Below are positions 1 through 8,606 of a stretch of DNA of 10,270 nucleotides, piece by piece (the first letter of the stretch is position 1; each line of letters opens with the position of its first letter). This DNA is from Oscillospiraceae bacterium (GTDB taxonomy: Bacteria; Bacillota; Clostridia; Oscillospirales; Oscillospiraceae): NCBI GenBank assembly GCA_020025395.1, contig JAHHSE010000042.1, forward strand, positions 1-10,270, read 5' to 3'. The notes below the pieces were generated by a model. That model was not told where the DNA came from and did no database searches. It saw only the letters and a list, made by a program, of their open reading frames with translations. Position numbers and translations under genes: made by a program.

Positions 1-999
1 GGGGAGTTTCGAAAATTTATGGAAACCCTGGGCGCTCCCGTGGCCTCCACCATCATGGGGGGCGGCGCCTGTCCCGGAGACCATCCCCTCTTTACCGGGA
101 TGATCGGGATGCACGGCTCCCACGCCTCCAACCACGCCGTCAGCGCCTGTGATCTCCTGCTGGCCATCGGCTGCCGATTCTCTGACCGGGTGGCCACCGA
201 TCCCCCCTCCTTTGCCCAGCACGCCAAAATCGTCCACATTGACATCGACCGATCTGAGATTGATAAAAATGTCAGGACAGACCACCATATTATCGGAGAC
301 GCCCGCAGAGTGCTGGAGCTTCTCAATCAGGATCTCCCAGCCCACAGTTATCCAAAATGGACCGAATGGGTCTTCTCCCATCGGGAGGCCCCCCTTCCGG
401 AGGATGGGCACCTCCATCCCCACCATGTTCTCTCCCTCATTGCCCAGGCCACCCATGGGGAGGCCATCATCGCCACCGATGTGGGCCAGCATCAGATGTG
501 GTCCGCTCAGTATTACCGCTTCACCCGCCCCGGCCAGCTGATTACCTCGGGCGGCTTCGGCACCATGGGCTTTGGATTGGGGGCCGCTATGGGGGCCAAG
601 CTGGGAAACCCGAACACCCCCGTAGTCCTCTGTACCGGAGACGGCTCCTTCCGCATGAACTGCCATGAGATGGCCACCCTTTCCCACTATCACATCCCGG
701 TCATCATCACCCTGTTTAATAACCACACCCTGGGGATGGTCCGCCAGTGGCAGAATCTGATCTATGAAAAGCGGTTCTCCCAGAGCGATCTCCTCTTCTC
801 CCCCGACTTCCCCCTGCTGGCCCAGGCCTATGGCCTGCCCGGGGAGCGCTGCGCCACCCCGGAGGCCCTTCGGGCCGCCCTGGACCGGGCGCTTCAAAGC
901 GGCGGCCCTTATTTCCTGGAGTGCGACATCGATCAGGATGCCATGGTCCACCCCATGATCTCGGCCGGCTCCCCCCTCACCGACTTTATTTTGGATTAA
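1..999 (+). CDS. ilvB: Acetolactate synthase large subunit, 3' part (5' end outside window)
   Basis: This is the C-terminal part of the thiamine-diphosphate (ThDP) enzyme that condenses two pyruvates to 2-acetolactate, or pyruvate plus 2-oxobutanoate to 2-aceto-2-hydroxybutanoate. It is the first common step of valine/leucine and isoleucine synthesis. The reading frame is open from base 1 and ends at TAA 997-999, so about 332 residues are visible of a usual 550-600; the N-terminal ThDP domain lies upstream. Counting from the first in-window Met (base 19), the central domain starts with LGAPV and the DHPLFTGMIGMHG segment. The C-terminal ThDP domain carries GDGSFRMN at about residues 207-214 and the NN of the Mg/ThDP motif at 234-235. 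GMVRQWQ follows, whose Trp is the conserved residue of the herbicide site in this family. The ilvN ribosome binding site overlaps the stop codon, which points to translational coupling. ALS is favoured over pyruvate oxidase or other ThDP enzymes because ilvN, ilvC and ilvD follow. Confidence 0.96.
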   Translation, partial: GEFRKFMETLGAPVASTIMGGGACPGDHPLFTGMIGMHGSHASNHAVSACDLLLAIGCRFSDRVATDPPSFAQHAKIVHIDIDRSEIDKNVRTDHHIIGDARRVLELLNQDLPAHSYPKWTEWVFSHREAPLPEDGHLHPHHVLSLIAQATHGEAIIATDVGQHQMWSAQYYRFTRPGQLITSGGFGTMGFGLGAAMGAKLGNPNTPVVLCTGDGSFRMNCHEMATLSHYHIPVIITLFNNHTLGMVRQWQNLIYEKRFSQSDLLFSPDFPLLAQAYGLPGERCATPEALRAALDRALQSGGPYFLECDIDQDAMVHPMISAGSPLTDFILD

Positions 1000-1011
1000 G
1001 GAGGGCTTGGA

Positions 1012-1563
1012 ATGAAATCTGCACAGCGGCACACCCTCTCCGTCCTGGTGGAAAATTCCGCCGGTGTTCTCTCTCAGGTCTCCCGCCTTTTTTCCAGAAA
1101 GGGCTACAACATCGAATCCCTGGCTGTGGGCACCACCGAAAATCCGGAGGTCTCCCGAATCACCATTGAGGTCCTGGGGGATATGCCCATGATCGTCCAG
1201 ATCATGAATCAGCTTCGAAAGCTCTTCCCGGTCTATTCCGTCCAGCACCTTCTCCCCCAGCGGAGCATCCGCCGGGAGCTGGTCCTCTATAAAGTCAGGG
1301 CCACGACGCCGGAGATTCGAAATGAGATCATCCAGATCGCCAACATCTTCCGGGCTACCATCATAGATGTCTCCCTCGGCTCCCTTACCCTGGCCCTCAT
1401 CGGGGATGAGGACAAGGCGGACGCCATGCAGAAGCTCCTGGAGAATTTCGGGATTTTGGAGCTTGCCCGCACCGGCATGGTGGCCCTGGAGCGGGGCGCC
1501 TACACCATCAGCGATGAGAACAAGGAAAAGCAGGAATTCAACCTGGGGAAAAATGTTCTCTGA
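1012..1563 (+). CDS. ilvN: Acetolactate synthase small (regulatory) subunit
   Basis: This is the regulatory subunit of acetolactate synthase. It binds the IlvB catalytic subunit, raises its activity and usually confers valine feedback inhibition. The protein has 183 residues. An N-terminal ACT domain (about residues 6-80) opens with HTLSVLVENSAGVLSQVSRLF and the typical GYNIESLAVG segment. A C-terminal ALS_ss_C domain begins near RRELVLYKV and runs to the ARTGMVALERG region. A charged tail of about 20 residues (ISDENKEKQEF...) makes it slightly longer than the common 160-175. The start is set by AAGGAGGG at 998-1005, six bases before ATG and overlapping the ilvB stop. It lies 12 bases after ilvB, so the two subunits are almost certainly made together. 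ilvN and ilvH are both used as names for this family; assignment as the IlvB partner is secure from context. Confidence 0.95.
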   Translation: MKSAQRHTLSVLVENSAGVLSQVSRLFSRKGYNIESLAVGTTENPEVSRITIEVLGDMPMIVQIMNQLRKLFPVYSVQHLLPQRSIRRELVLYKVRATTPEIRNEIIQIANIFRATIIDVSLGSLTLALIGDEDKADAMQKLLENFGILELARTGMVALERGAYTISDENKEKQEFNLGKNVL

Positions 1564-1612
1564 CTTCCCCTGCCCACCCTCTCACCATTTACATAAAAGG
1601 AGTGTTTCAACC

Positions 1613-2632
<1,020 letters not shown>

Positions 2633-2649
2633 GCGGACGGGGGGTTATC

Positions 2650-4311
2650 ATGCGAAGCGACAATGTGACAAAAGGGGTGGAGCGGGCCCCAAACCGCTCC
2701 CTCTTCTATGCCCTTGGCTATACCAAGGAGGAGCTGGAACGCCCCCTCATCGGCGTGGTCTGTTCCCAAAATGAAATCGTCCCCGGACATATGAATCTGG
2801 ACAAGCTCTCGGATGCCGTGAAGGCCGGGGTCCGAATGGCGGGAGGCACCCCCATCGAATTTCCCGCCATTGCCGTCTGTGACGGTATCGCCATGGGCCA
2901 CACGGGAATGAAATACTCCCTGGTCACCCGGGAGCTGATCGCGGATTCCACCGAGGCCATGGCTATGGCCCATCAGTTTGACGGGCTGGTAATGATTCCC
3001 AATTGTGACAAAAATGTCCCCGGCCTCCTGATGGCGGCGGCCCGGGTGAACATCCCCACCATTTTTGTCTCGGGCGGCCCCATGCTGGCCGGACGGATGC
3101 AGGACGGACGGCGGACCTGCCTCTCCCATATGTTCGAGGCGGTTGGCTCCCACTACGCAAACAAACTGGACGACGCGGGGCTGGAGGAGTATGAAAACAA
3201 CGCCTGTCCCACCTGCGGCTCCTGCTCCGGTATGTACACCGCCAACTCCATGAACTGTCTGACAGAGGCCATCGGCATGGCCCTTCCCGGAAACGGCACC
3301 ATCCCCGCCGTCATGTCCGCCCGGCTCCGCCTGGCAAAACACGCCGGGATGCAGATCATGGAGCTGGTGAAGCGTGACCTCAAGCCCAGAGATATTATGA
3401 CTAAGGCCGCCTTCCGCAACGCCGAGACAGTGGATATGGCCCTGGGCTGCTCCACCAACACCATGCTCCATCTTCCTGCCATTGCCCATGAGTGCGGCCT
3501 CACTCTGGATCCGGACCAATCCAACGAGATCTCCTCCCGCACCCCCAACCTCTGCCACCTGGCTCCCGCCGGAGACACCTATATGGAGGATCTGGACCGG
3601 GCCGGGGGGGTCTCCGCCGTGATGAAGGAGCTGAGCAAACGGGACCTTTTGGATCTTACCGTCCTCTCGGTCTCCGGCCGCACTCTGGGGGAAACGCTGG
3701 AACAGGTCAGAAACCGGGACCCTCAGATCATCCGTCCTGTGGAAACGCCCTATTCCCCCGACGGGGGGATCGCCGTTCTGAAGGGCTCACTGGCCCCGGA
3801 CGGCTGCGTGGTCAAGCGCTCCGCCGTGGCCCCGGAGATGATGCGCCATACCGGTCCCGCCCGTGTCTTCAATTCGGAGGACGAGGCCATTGCCGCCATC
3901 TATGCCGGGAACATCCGGGCTGGGGATGTGGTGGTCATCCGCTATGAGGGTCCCAAGGGAGGACCGGGAATGCGGGAGATGCTCAACCCCACCAGCGCCA
4001 TTGCCGGAATGGGTTTGGACCGCTCTGTGGCCCTCATCACCGACGGCCGTTTCTCCGGAGCCACCCGGGGCGCCTCCATCGGCCATGTCTCCCCGGAGGC
4101 CGCCCTGGGCGGCCCCATTGCCCTGGTAGAGGAGGGAGATTCCATTTCCATTGACATCGGGGCCTGTCAGATTGATCTTCTGGTGGAGGCATCCGTCCTC
4201 TCCGCCCGGAAAGCTCGCTGGGTCTGTCCCCCGCCCAAGGTGACCTCCGGCTATCTGAGCCGATACGCCAGACTTGTGACCTCCGCCGCCCGGGGAGCTG
4301 TGCTGGAATAA
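2650..4311 (+). CDS. ilvD: Dihydroxy-acid dehydratase
   Basis: This is an iron-sulfur dehydratase that converts 2,3-dihydroxy-isovalerate and 2,3-dihydroxy-3-methylvalerate to the 2-oxo acids, the third common step of valine/isoleucine synthesis. The 553 residues are full length for the IlvD/Edd family. Visible motifs in order are CSQNEIVPGH (C38), CDGIAMGHTGM (77-87), the signature CDKNVPG (C119, with K121 at the position of the carbamylated metal-binding lysine) and CGSCSGMYTANSM (C192). The C-terminal swivelling domain contains GPKGGPGMREM (434-444) and TDGRFSG (464-470). C38, C119 and C192 are the likely cluster ligands; the presence of three such cysteines would suit a [2Fe-2S] type, but this is inferred. 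The start is set by a G-rich ribosome site (about 2638-2643) 17 bases after the ilvC stop. It is the last gene of the operon, followed at once by a terminator. IlvD rather than Edd or sugar-acid dehydratase is chosen because of the ilv neighbours. Confidence 0.96.
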   Translation: MRSDNVTKGVERAPNRSLFYALGYTKEELERPLIGVVCSQNEIVPGHMNLDKLSDAVKAGVRMAGGTPIEFPAIAVCDGIAMGHTGMKYSLVTRELIADSTEAMAMAHQFDGLVMIPNCDKNVPGLLMAAARVNIPTIFVSGGPMLAGRMQDGRRTCLSHMFEAVGSHYANKLDDAGLEEYENNACPTCGSCSGMYTANSMNCLTEAIGMALPGNGTIPAVMSARLRLAKHAGMQIMELVKRDLKPRDIMTKAAFRNAETVDMALGCSTNTMLHLPAIAHECGLTLDPDQSNEISSRTPNLCHLAPAGDTYMEDLDRAGGVSAVMKELSKRDLLDLTVLSVSGRTLGETLEQVRNRDPQIIRPVETPYSPDGGIAVLKGSLAPDGCVVKRSAVAPEMMRHTGPARVFNSEDEAIAAIYAGNIRAGDVVVIRYEGPKGGPGMREMLNPTSAIAGMGLDRSVALITDGRFSGATRGASIGHVSPEAALGGPIALVEEGDSISIDIGACQIDLLVEASVLSARKARWVCPPPKVTSGYLSRYARLVTSAARGAVLE

Positions 4312-4321
4312 CCCCTTTGAA

Positions 4322-4358
4322 AAAATGTGCCGCAGAATGTCATTCTGCGGCACATTTT
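4322..4358. terminator. Two-way intrinsic terminator between ilvD and the DUF975 gene
   Basis: There is an inverted repeat with arms 4322-4339 and 4341-4358, practical loop about GTC, core GTGCCGCAGAAT. The long stem has A-run and T-run edges. On the + strand it is followed by a T-rich stretch (CATATTTGTTCTTCTTTTTG). On the - strand the A5 at 4321-4325 gives a T run. It lies 10 bases after the ilvD stop and 28 bases beyond the stop of the convergent gene, so it can end both transcripts. Confidence 0.9.
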
Positions 4359-4386
4359 CATATTTGTTCTTCTTTTTGTTCTTCCC

Positions 4387-5205
4387 TCAGAATTGCAGCT
4401 CAGGGCCCTGATACTGCCCATATCCCCCGCCGGGCCGCCAGCCAATCAGGTGGTTGTGGAAATCCGCCAGCACGATGGACATATAGGGGATTACCCAGAC
4501 CTGGAGGGGGAAGGAGGCCAGGAAGGACAGGATGCCCACCAGCCACCAGGCGCCCCCAGGCAGGAATATGGCCAGAATTCCCCCTGTGATCCCCCTCACA
4601 AGGGCAATGAGAAGGCTATACCCGATAAAGGTAATCTGGAGCAGGAAAAAGTCCATCTTTTTCCCCTTCATCATCTCCTTACTCCGGCGGATGGCCTCCA
4701 GAGACCCGATGGAGGGATCATCAATAAGGCAGTAAAATACCTGGGAATAGCGATAGGCGGCGATGATGCCGGGAACGATGAACAGCATGGTCCAGAGGAG
4801 GATGAAGAGGGTGATGAGGATCTGGGTCAGGAGCAGCTTTACCACCAGGTTGAAGCCTTCGATCAGGGTCCCATAGCCGGCGGCCTCTCCCCGAAGAAGG
4901 CGGACGCTGTATTTCATATATCCAAATCCCACCACCAGAGTGTAGAAGGAGAGGATGATGGATAAAAATACCCCGACCAGAGCCGATGACTGCCCATAGA
5001 CAAAATAAAACACCGTGTCCGGATCATAACCCTGATTGATCAGGAAGGTGGCATAGTTAAAGGGGTTGGGTGCCACAATCTCAACCAGGTTGACCACTCC
5101 CGCAGTGATCAGGATGTACACCAAGGTCACCATGCAGGGACTTGGACGGCTGCTTCGGATCAGCTCCTTGGCCATCTGTTTCGAGGCGATGCGGTTAAAG
5201 AACAT
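4387..5205 (-). CDS. DUF975 family multi-pass membrane protein
   Basis: This is a 272-residue integral membrane protein of unknown function that matches the DUF975 (PF06161) pattern known from many Firmicutes. Hydrophobic segments are visible at about residues 25-43, 66-96, 119-150, 186-204 and 207-245. Family-like features are the PGIIAAYRYSQ segment (145-155), the short linker IDDPSIGSLEAIRRSKEMMKG (161-181) with its S-x-E-A-x-x-x-S-x-x-M-M-x-G pattern, and a final hydrophobic helix ending in PYMSIVLADFH. The C-terminus is a Gly/Tyr/Gln-rich soluble tail. The frame is open further upstream to 5412, but ATG at 5203-5205 is preceded by a clear AGGAG at about 5212-5216 (- strand) and by a strong promoter. 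It is divergent from the next membrane gene and converges on ilvD. The family identification is from memory of its sequence pattern; no biochemical role can be stated. Confidence 0.85.
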   Translation of the reverse strand: MFFNRIASKQMAKELIRSSRPSPCMVTLVYILITAGVVNLVEIVAPNPFNYATFLINQGYDPDTVFYFVYGQSSALVGVFLSIILSFYTLVVGFGYMKYSVRLLRGEAAGYGTLIEGFNLVVKLLLTQILITLFILLWTMLFIVPGIIAAYRYSQVFYCLIDDPSIGSLEAIRRSKEMMKGKKMDFFLLQITFIGYSLLIALVRGITGGILAIFLPGGAWWLVGILSFLASFPLQVWVIPYMSIVLADFHNHLIGWRPGGGYGQYQGPELQF

Positions 5206-5237
5206 AGAAATCTCCTTTCTGTTTATGGAGTGAGAAA

Positions 5238-5266
5238 AGTATATCATTTTACGGGTGAAAATGCAA
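5238..5266 (-). promoter_or_regulatory. Sigma-A type promoter for the DUF975 gene
   Basis: On the - strand a -35 box TTGCAT (5261-5266) and a -10 box TATACT (5238-5243) are separated by exactly 17 bases. Transcription would begin near 5231, leaving a leader of about 25 bases before the ATG at 5205. No equally good promoter is visible on the + strand of this gap for the divergent gene; a weak TTTCTG/TATATC pair (5216-5221, 5240-5245) overlaps this -10. Confidence 0.75.
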
Positions 5267-5310
5267 TGCCGGGGGAACACTAACCTCATTCTATCCAAGG
5301 AGGGGATGAG

Positions 5311-5934
5311 ATGTCCCGTTTTTTTCGTCTGGTCTGGCTCTTTCTTCTGGCCTCCATGGCGGGTTTTCTGCTGGAGAGCGGGGAGAGCCTTTGGAGTCTG
5401 GGCTACATCCAAAATCGGCAGGGCCTGCTCTATGGTCCCTTTACCCCGGTCTATGGGACAGGGGCCGTGGTTCTGGCCCTCCTATGGCCCATGGCAGAGC
5501 GGCTGAATAAGGGGGCGGCCTTTCTTTTGGCCACCCTCTCCGGGACTTTGGTAGAATATCTCTGGTCTTGGGGACAGGAGGTCCTTTTTCACACCGTATT
5601 CTGGGACTACCATTCCTTTCCCCTCCATCTGAACGGACGGGTCAATCTCCTCTTCTCCCTGTTTTGGGGGGTGCTGGGTCTGGCCTTCTGGACCTGGATC
5701 TGGCCCGGCTTTCAGTCCCTCCGCCTCTTTTCCCGCCGGGGTCTCTCCCTCACCGGGATCGCCCTCTCCCTCTTTCTGACCGGCGATATCTTCCTCTCTG
5801 CCGCCGCCCTCTCCCGACAAGCCCAGCGGCGGGAAAATGTGGCTGCCCTCACTCCCCTTCAGCTCTATTTGGATGAGACCTGGTCCGATGAGGCCCTCTC
5901 CCAGCAGTTTCCCACCATGCGCCACCGCTCCTGA
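5311..5934 (+). CDS. CmpB-type (PF06541) putative ABC transporter permease-like membrane protein
   Basis: This is a 207-residue membrane protein that fits the ABC_trans_CmpB / putative ABC-transporter type IV family (PF06541), which is common in Firmicutes and functionally uncharacterised. The diagnostic segments are NRQGLLYGPFTPVYGTGAVV (about 35-54), the TLVEYLWSWGQEVLFHTVFWDY segment (79-100) and the LHLNGRVNLLFSLFWGVLGL segment (105-124). Hydrophobic helices are seen at about 5-24, 47-62, 67-86, 112-130 and 146-168. The last 35 residues are soluble and charged. The start is well supported by AAGGAGGGG at about 5298-5305. Despite the family name there is no ATP-binding partner nearby, so a transporter role is not shown. 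The gene is divergent from the DUF975 gene with 105 bases between the start codons, and it converges on telA. Confidence 0.85.
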   Translation: MSRFFRLVWLFLLASMAGFLLESGESLWSLGYIQNRQGLLYGPFTPVYGTGAVVLALLWPMAERLNKGAAFLLATLSGTLVEYLWSWGQEVLFHTVFWDYHSFPLHLNGRVNLLFSLFWGVLGLAFWTWIWPGFQSLRLFSRRGLSLTGIALSLFLTGDIFLSAAALSRQAQRRENVAALTPLQLYLDETWSDEALSQQFPTMRHRS

Positions 5935-5940
5935 CCCAAA

Positions 5941-5973
5941 AAAGCCGCAGAAGGATCTTCCCTCTGCGGCTTT
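5941..5973. terminator. Two-way intrinsic terminator between the CmpB-type gene and telA
   Basis: Arms AAAGCCGCAGA (5941-5951) and TCTGCGGCTTT (5963-5973) are perfectly complementary with an 11-base loop. The A run before (5938-5943) and the short T run after make it usable in both directions. It lies 7 bases after the + strand stop and 5 bases past the telA stop, filling the whole 44-base convergent gap. Confidence 0.8.
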
Positions 5974-5978
5974 ACGGC

Positions 5979-7172
5979 TTAACCCCGAAGCTCCAGGAGC
6001 TTCTGCTTCAGTTCCCCCTCAATCCGGCCAAGCTCCAGCTCGGCCTCATGGCGCTTCTGAGCACCTTCCTGCTGGATCTTCATAACCTCGTCCAGGGTGG
6101 AGATGAGCTGCTGATTGGTGTGCTGCAGGGTCTGGATATCCACCACACTCCGCTCCGCTTCCTTCGCGGTCTCCACCGTACCCATCTTGAGCATATCCGC
6201 GTTCTTCTTGAGAAGCTCGTTTGTCATATTCGTCACGGCACTCTGGGCGGCGGTGGCCTGACGGGAATGCTCCAGCCCAAGGGCCAGGACCATCTGGCTC
6301 TTCCACAAAGGGATCGTATTCACCAGAGAGGACTGGATCTTCTCCAGCATCAGGGTGTCATTGTTTTGAATGAGACGGGTCTGGGGACCCATCTGAATGG
6401 AGATCATCCGGGTCAGCTCCAGATCGTGGAGCTTCTTCTCAAAGCGGGCACAGAGATTGGCAAGGTCGTTGTATGCCTGTGCGTCCTCCTGTGCCCCGGT
6501 GGCAGCCGCTTTTTTCCGCATCTCCTCCAGATCGGTGGTGCGGACCTGCTCCAGACGCTTTTTCCCCGCCAGGATATACATGGTGAGTTCCTTATAATAC
6601 TTGGTGTTCAGATCATACATCTGATCCAGCATGGCTATATCCTTCATCAGGGTAACCTGATGGGCCTCCAGGTTGGAGATGATCTTATCCACATTGGCCT
6701 CCGCCTTGGCGTAGTTGGCCTTCATGATCTCGATCTCGCTGCGCTTTTTCTGAAAGAATCCGGAAATTCCCTTCTTTTCCGGCTCCTCAAAGTTTTTAAG
6801 CTCCACCACCAGGCCGGCCAGTGCCTCTCCCACTTCCCCAAGGTCCTTGGTCTTGACGCTGTTCAAAGCCCGCTCGGAAAAGCCGGCGATGTTTTTCTGG
6901 GCGGCGGCACCATATTGGAGGACCAGAGTGGAATCGGTGAGATCGATCTTCTGGGAAAACTCGTCCACCATCTTCCGCTCCGTTTCACTGAGCTGGCTCT
7001 CATCCAATTTGACCGCGTTGGCATCCCGCTCCTTCCGGTTGGCCTCTGTCTTTTCTGATCCGATATCCGGTTCCAGAGTCAGGGCGGGAGCCTCCGGCGC
7101 AGCAGCGGCGGCGGCCACCGCAGTATCGGGGGTCAGGGTCAGTTCAGGGACCCTATCTTTCTCTTGCTCCAT
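5979..7172 (-). CDS. telA: TelA/KlaA family (toxic anion resistance) protein
   Basis: This is a 397-residue cytoplasmic protein of the TelA family (PF05816), first named for plasmid tellurite resistance but widespread on chromosomes and linked to cell-envelope and stress phenotypes. The first 40 residues are acidic and Ala/Pro/Thr-rich (including a run of Ala), probably disordered. From about residue 60 the protein is nearly all helical and charged, with long coiled-coil-like stretches. Family-like segments include KKGISGFFQKKRSEIE near 130-146, the central ANVDKIISNLEAHQ, MYDLNTKYYKELTMYILAGKKRLE, and RMISIQMGPQTRLIQNN followed by IPLWKSQM in the C-terminal third. AGGAGG lies upstream at about 7182-7187; both a TTG (7175) and the ATG (7172) directly after it could be used, and I chose ATG. 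Its own promoter is strong. No other tellurite or ter genes are in the window, so a role in tellurite resistance is not implied. Confidence 0.9.
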   Translation of the reverse strand: MEQEKDRVPELTLTPDTAVAAAAAAPEAPALTLEPDIGSEKTEANRKERDANAVKLDESQLSETERKMVDEFSQKIDLTDSTLVLQYGAAAQKNIAGFSERALNSVKTKDLGEVGEALAGLVVELKNFEEPEKKGISGFFQKKRSEIEIMKANYAKAEANVDKIISNLEAHQVTLMKDIAMLDQMYDLNTKYYKELTMYILAGKKRLEQVRTTDLEEMRKKAAATGAQEDAQAYNDLANLCARFEKKLHDLELTRMISIQMGPQTRLIQNNDTLMLEKIQSSLVNTIPLWKSQMVLALGLEHSRQATAAQSAVTNMTNELLKKNADMLKMGTVETAKEAERSVVDIQTLQHTNQQLISTLDEVMKIQQEGAQKRHEAELELGRIEGELKQKLLELRG

Positions 7173-7226
7173 CAATTGGTGCCTCCTATCGTTCTTGCAG
7201 AAGCGCTCTGCGGCTTCTTTGAATTT

Positions 7227-7255
7227 ATTGTACTTCTATGCCACCCGGGTGTCAA
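7227..7255 (-). promoter_or_regulatory. Strong sigma-A promoter for telA
   Basis: On the - strand a perfect -35 TTGACA (7250-7255) and a -10 TACAAT (7227-7232) are separated by 17 bases. Transcription would start near 7220, giving a leader of about 48 bases. The leader contains a small inverted repeat AGAAGC/GCTTCT (7199-7204 and 7213-7218) just before the ribosome site. This is the best consensus match in the window. Confidence 0.85.
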
Positions 7256-7308
7256 TAGGGCGCACTTCCCCACCCCCGAAAAAATACGCTCCTCTGCAAA
7301 AGTCACCC

Positions 7309-7337
7309 TTTTCTTCCCCTTTTTTTTGGCGTATAAT
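7309..7337 (+). promoter_or_regulatory. Probable promoter for ilvA
   Basis: A perfect -10 TATAAT is at 7332-7337. The -35 position (7309-7314, TTTTCT) is a poor match and sits in a pyrimidine/T-rich stretch that includes T8 before GGCG. Transcription would start near 7344, leaving about 40 bases before ATG 7385, with AAAGGA at 7369-7374 as ribosome site. The leader is too short for a T-box or other known amino-acid riboswitch. The weak -35 could mean an activator is needed, which is speculative. Confidence 0.6.
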
Positions 7338-7384
7338 AGGAGTATTATTCACGGCCTTCCGCCGGAGCAAAGGATGCGAGTACC

Positions 7385-8605
7385 ATGATGACATTGGATG
7401 CGTTTAAACAGGCCTGCGCCACCCTTCGCGGCGTGATTCACGAGACCCGGCTGATTCCCAGCCCCTTTCTCTCCAAGACCACTGGAAATCACGCTTACCT
7501 TAAGCCGGAAAACCTTCAGGTCACCGGCGCCTACAAGATCCGTGGAGCTTATTTTAAAATCGGCTCTCTCACCGAAGAGGAAAAGCGCCGGGGCCTCATC
7601 ACCGCCTCCGCGGGCAACCACGCCCAGGGTGTGGCTTACGCGGCCCAGGCCGCCGGATGTCAGGCCACGGTGGTCATGCCCACCACCACTCCCCTGGTAA
7701 AGGTAAACAATACCAAGGACTATGGCGCTTCCGTGGTCCTTCACGGCTCCACCTTTGACGATGCCGCCGCCAAGGCCGCCGAGCTTGGGGAGGAGGAGGG
7801 ACTGGTCTACATCCCCCCCTTCAACGATCTGGCGGTCGCCACCGGGCAGGGCACCATCGCCTATGAGATCTTTTCCGATCTGCCTGATGTGGATACCATT
7901 CTGGTCCCCATCGGAGGAGGCGGCCTGGCCGCCGGTGTGTCCACCCTGGCCAAGCTTCTCAATCCCAATGTCACCGTCATCGGGGTGGAGCCCAAGGGAG
8001 CCGCCTCCATGAAGGCCAGCATAGATGCCGGCCATGTGGTCACCCTGGACAAAATCGATACCATCGCCGACGGTGTTGCCGTAAAGACCCCCGGAGATCT
8101 GGTATTCCCCTACATTCAGGAAAACATGGACGACATCCTCCTCATTGATGACAGTGAGCTGGTGGACGCCTATCTGGACATGATGGAAAAGCACAAACTG
8201 GTGGTGGAAAATGCCGGCCTTCTCACCGTAGCCGCCCTCAAGCACCTCCCCTTCCGGGGCAAGAATGTGGTCTCTGTCCTCTCCGGGGGAAATATGGATG
8301 TGATCACCATGGCCTCCCTGGTTCAGCATGGGCTTGTCCATCGGGGCCGTGTCTTTACCTTTTCCGTTCAGCTCCCTGACCGCCCCGGTGAGCTGGTTCG
8401 GGTGGCCCAGATCGTGGCACGGGAAAACGGCAACATCATCAAACTGGAGCACAATCAGTTTGTCTCCATCAACCGCCAAAACGCCGTGGAGCTTCAGGTC
8501 ACTCTGGAGGCCTTCGGACTCAGCCATCGGGACAGCATTCTCGCCGCCATCCGCGCGGAGGGTCTGGACCCCGTCCTGATCTCCGGGCGCAACATCTATA
8601 CCTAA
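7385..8605 (+). CDS. ilvA: Threonine ammonia-lyase (dehydratase) with C-terminal ACT domain
   Basis: This is a PLP enzyme that deaminates threonine to 2-oxobutanoate and ammonia, the entry step of isoleucine synthesis. The 406 residues match the medium form (about 400, one ACT-like domain) rather than the long E. coli IlvA with two regulatory repeats or the short TdcB. The catalytic core has the PLP lysine K51 in TGAYKIRGA, SAGNHAQG at 75-82, the phosphate-binding GGGGLAAG at 177-184 and SGGN at 300-303. The ACT domain (about 326-396) begins with FSVQLPDRPGELVRV. ATG 7385 is chosen for its 10-base spacing from AAAGGA; a second Met follows directly. The ilvBNCD operon about 3 kb upstream consumes its product, which favours a biosynthetic role, but medium forms can also be catabolic. 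It is alone in its transcription unit or leads into rpe-recR. Confidence 0.93.
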   Translation: MMTLDAFKQACATLRGVIHETRLIPSPFLSKTTGNHAYLKPENLQVTGAYKIRGAYFKIGSLTEEEKRRGLITASAGNHAQGVAYAAQAAGCQATVVMPTTTPLVKVNNTKDYGASVVLHGSTFDDAAAKAAELGEEEGLVYIPPFNDLAVATGQGTIAYEIFSDLPDVDTILVPIGGGGLAAGVSTLAKLLNPNVTVIGVEPKGAASMKASIDAGHVVTLDKIDTIADGVAVKTPGDLVFPYIQENMDDILLIDDSELVDAYLDMMEKHKLVVENAGLLTVAALKHLPFRGKNVVSVLSGGNMDVITMASLVQHGLVHRGRVFTFSVQLPDRPGELVRVAQIVARENGNIIKLEHNQFVSINRQNAVELQVTLEAFGLSHRDSILAAIRAEGLDPVLISGRNIYT

Positions 8606-8606
8606 T

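Noticed and set aside
1367..1612. Upstream extension of the ilvC frame to 1367, inside ilvN.
   Set aside because: It overlaps ilvN for almost 200 bases, has no family similarity, and ATG 1613 has a proper ribosome site and the normal ketol-acid reductoisomerase N-terminus.
5206..5412. Upstream extension of the DUF975 frame to 5412 on the - strand.
   Set aside because: It would run through the promoter and into the divergent gene; the start at 5205 has AGGAG and begins the recognisable family sequence.
6048..7058. Long + strand open frame opposite telA.
   Set aside because: It is antisense to a clear TelA-family protein, has no recognisable domain, and is explained by codon bias of the real gene.
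7317..7328. T8 run upstream of ilvA as a possible terminator of an upstream transcript.
   Set aside because: No complementary stem precedes it, and no + strand gene ends nearby.
7349..8527. A 392-codon - strand open frame opposite ilvA.
   Set aside because: It is antisense to a well-conserved PLP enzyme, its translation is Gly/His/Asp-rich with no domain, and no ribosome site or promoter supports it.
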